Shown in pieces: positions 6,158 to 6,694 of a DNA stretch of 6,694 nt; positions within the stretch are counted from its first letter, which is position 1, and every line of letters begins with the position of its first letter. The stretch is from Saprospiraceae bacterium. GTDB lineage: Bacteria; Bacteroidota; Bacteroidia; Chitinophagales; Saprospiraceae. The notes under the pieces were generated by a model. The model had not been told where the DNA came from and ran no database searches. It was given only the letters and a program-made list of their open reading frames with translations. The DNA is taken from positions 1 through 6,694 of the forward strand of contig JAGOIB010000114.1 in NCBI GenBank assembly GCA_017995875.1. Direction: 5' to 3'. Both the position numbers and the translations under genes were made by a program.

Positions 6158-6694
6158 TCAATGATTTGCCTGATGATTGAGGTCCTTGAGTATAATTTCT
6201 CCCTTCACCAGCCAGGAAACACCAAAAGCCATCAAGGCAATACTCTCTCCCCAAAACACAACATTCATCTCACTGTCTTCGGGGCCCAACAGGATATAAA
6301 GGCCTATGACCAGCACACAAGCCACCATGATAATGCCACAGACATAATAGACGGTGTTTCTGACCTTCTTCATACCGGTCATGCTCTTATTACTATGCGA
6401 CCGGGTAAAGAGGAACAATGAAAAGAAAATCAGGGTAGCAAAGAATAAACCGGCAAAAGCTATATGGAATTGACCAATCACCGCTGCAGATGCCGCTGGT
6501 GGGGGAATGGTATCAGGATCGGGGGCAGTAGGAAAAAAGGCAACTCCAAGTGCAAAAAGGCTGCCAAGATATCCGGTGATCCTGTCCAGTTTTTCATATC
6601 CTCTGTAGGCAAATAAAAACAACGAAACCGCACAGAGGACACCAACAAAACTATTCCGCATCACGGTGTAGTAATAATCACTGATGGATGGCTG
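6158..6694 (-). CDS. C-terminal part of a multi-pass membrane protein, possibly DUF998-like (5' end outside window)
   Basis: The minus-strand frame is open to the right edge (first codons read QPSISDYYYTVMRNSFVG), so the true start lies beyond 6694; the GTG at 6664 and the ATG next to it are probably internal. The 178 visible residues contain five hydrophobic segments, at about 14-30, 40-55, 72-96, 115-137 and 144-163, separated by short charged loops. Notable motifs are SDYYYT..MRNSFVGVLCA, FAYRGYEK, AFFPTAPDPDT, a His in the third segment (GQFHIAFAG), and the ending WLVKGEIILKD. The pattern resembles uncharacterised bacterial integral membrane proteins that I tentatively link to DUF998; that link is from memory and not firm. 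No catalytic function can be proposed. The gene converges on the surface-protein gene with 82 bp between the stops. Confidence 0.8.
   Translation of the reverse strand, partial: QPSISDYYYTVMRNSFVGVLCAVSLFLFAYRGYEKLDRITGYLGSLFALGVAFFPTAPDPDTIPPPAASAAVIGQFHIAFAGLFFATLIFFSLFLFTRSHSNKSMTGMKKVRNTVYYVCGIIMVACVLVIGLYILLGPEDSEMNVVFWGESIALMAFGVSWLVKGEIILKDLNHQANH

Noticed and set aside
6092..6421. Plus-strand open frame of 109 codons after the surface-protein gene
   Set aside because: It runs through the terminator hairpin and then antisense through the membrane-protein gene, with no recognisable protein features.

Overview
The window looks like ordinary chromosomal sequence from a member of the Bacteroidota. 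The strongest sign is the large secreted protein at 3007-6075, which ends in a type A sorting domain of the type IX secretion system (T9SS), a system confined to this phylum and its relatives. Start regions poor in Shine-Dalgarno sequence and a signal peptide ending in Ala-Gln also fit. I see no tRNA, rRNA, CRISPR, insertion sequence, integrase or phage gene.

Layout from left to right. (1) 1-260, minus strand: the N-terminal 86 codons of an unrecognised small membrane protein, cut by the window edge. (2) 417-1709, minus: a complete 430-residue acetyl-CoA hydrolase / CoA-transferase family protein with its catalytic motifs intact. (3) 1710-1884: a divergent intergenic region with a weak Bacteroidetes-type -7 element and a dyad that might be an operator. 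(4) 1885-2796, plus: a MerR-type regulator with a cobalamin-binding module, resembling the B12-dependent photoreceptor family CarH/LitR; its W-x9-EH and E-x-H-x-x-G signatures are both visible. (5) 2797-3006: an intergenic stretch with inverted repeats and GTTAA-type direct repeats. (6) 3007-6075, plus: a 1022-residue T9SS cargo protein made of four roughly 228-residue units, each of two DUF4397-like modules, followed by the sorting domain. (7) 6109-6139: a good Rho-independent terminator for that gene. (8) 6158-6694, minus: the C-terminal part of a multi-pass membrane protein whose start lies beyond the right edge.

The genes do not form an obvious pathway. The CoA-transferase and the CarH-like regulator are divergently transcribed across 175 bp, so control of the enzyme by the regulator is possible, but only their arrangement suggests it. 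The carotenoid and photolyase genes often found near CarH/LitR regulators are not in this window. The most notable sequence-level event is a recent 684-bp tandem duplication inside the surface-protein gene. It is out of register with the domain boundaries, and most of its differences are silent. I found no clear new multi-gene system.
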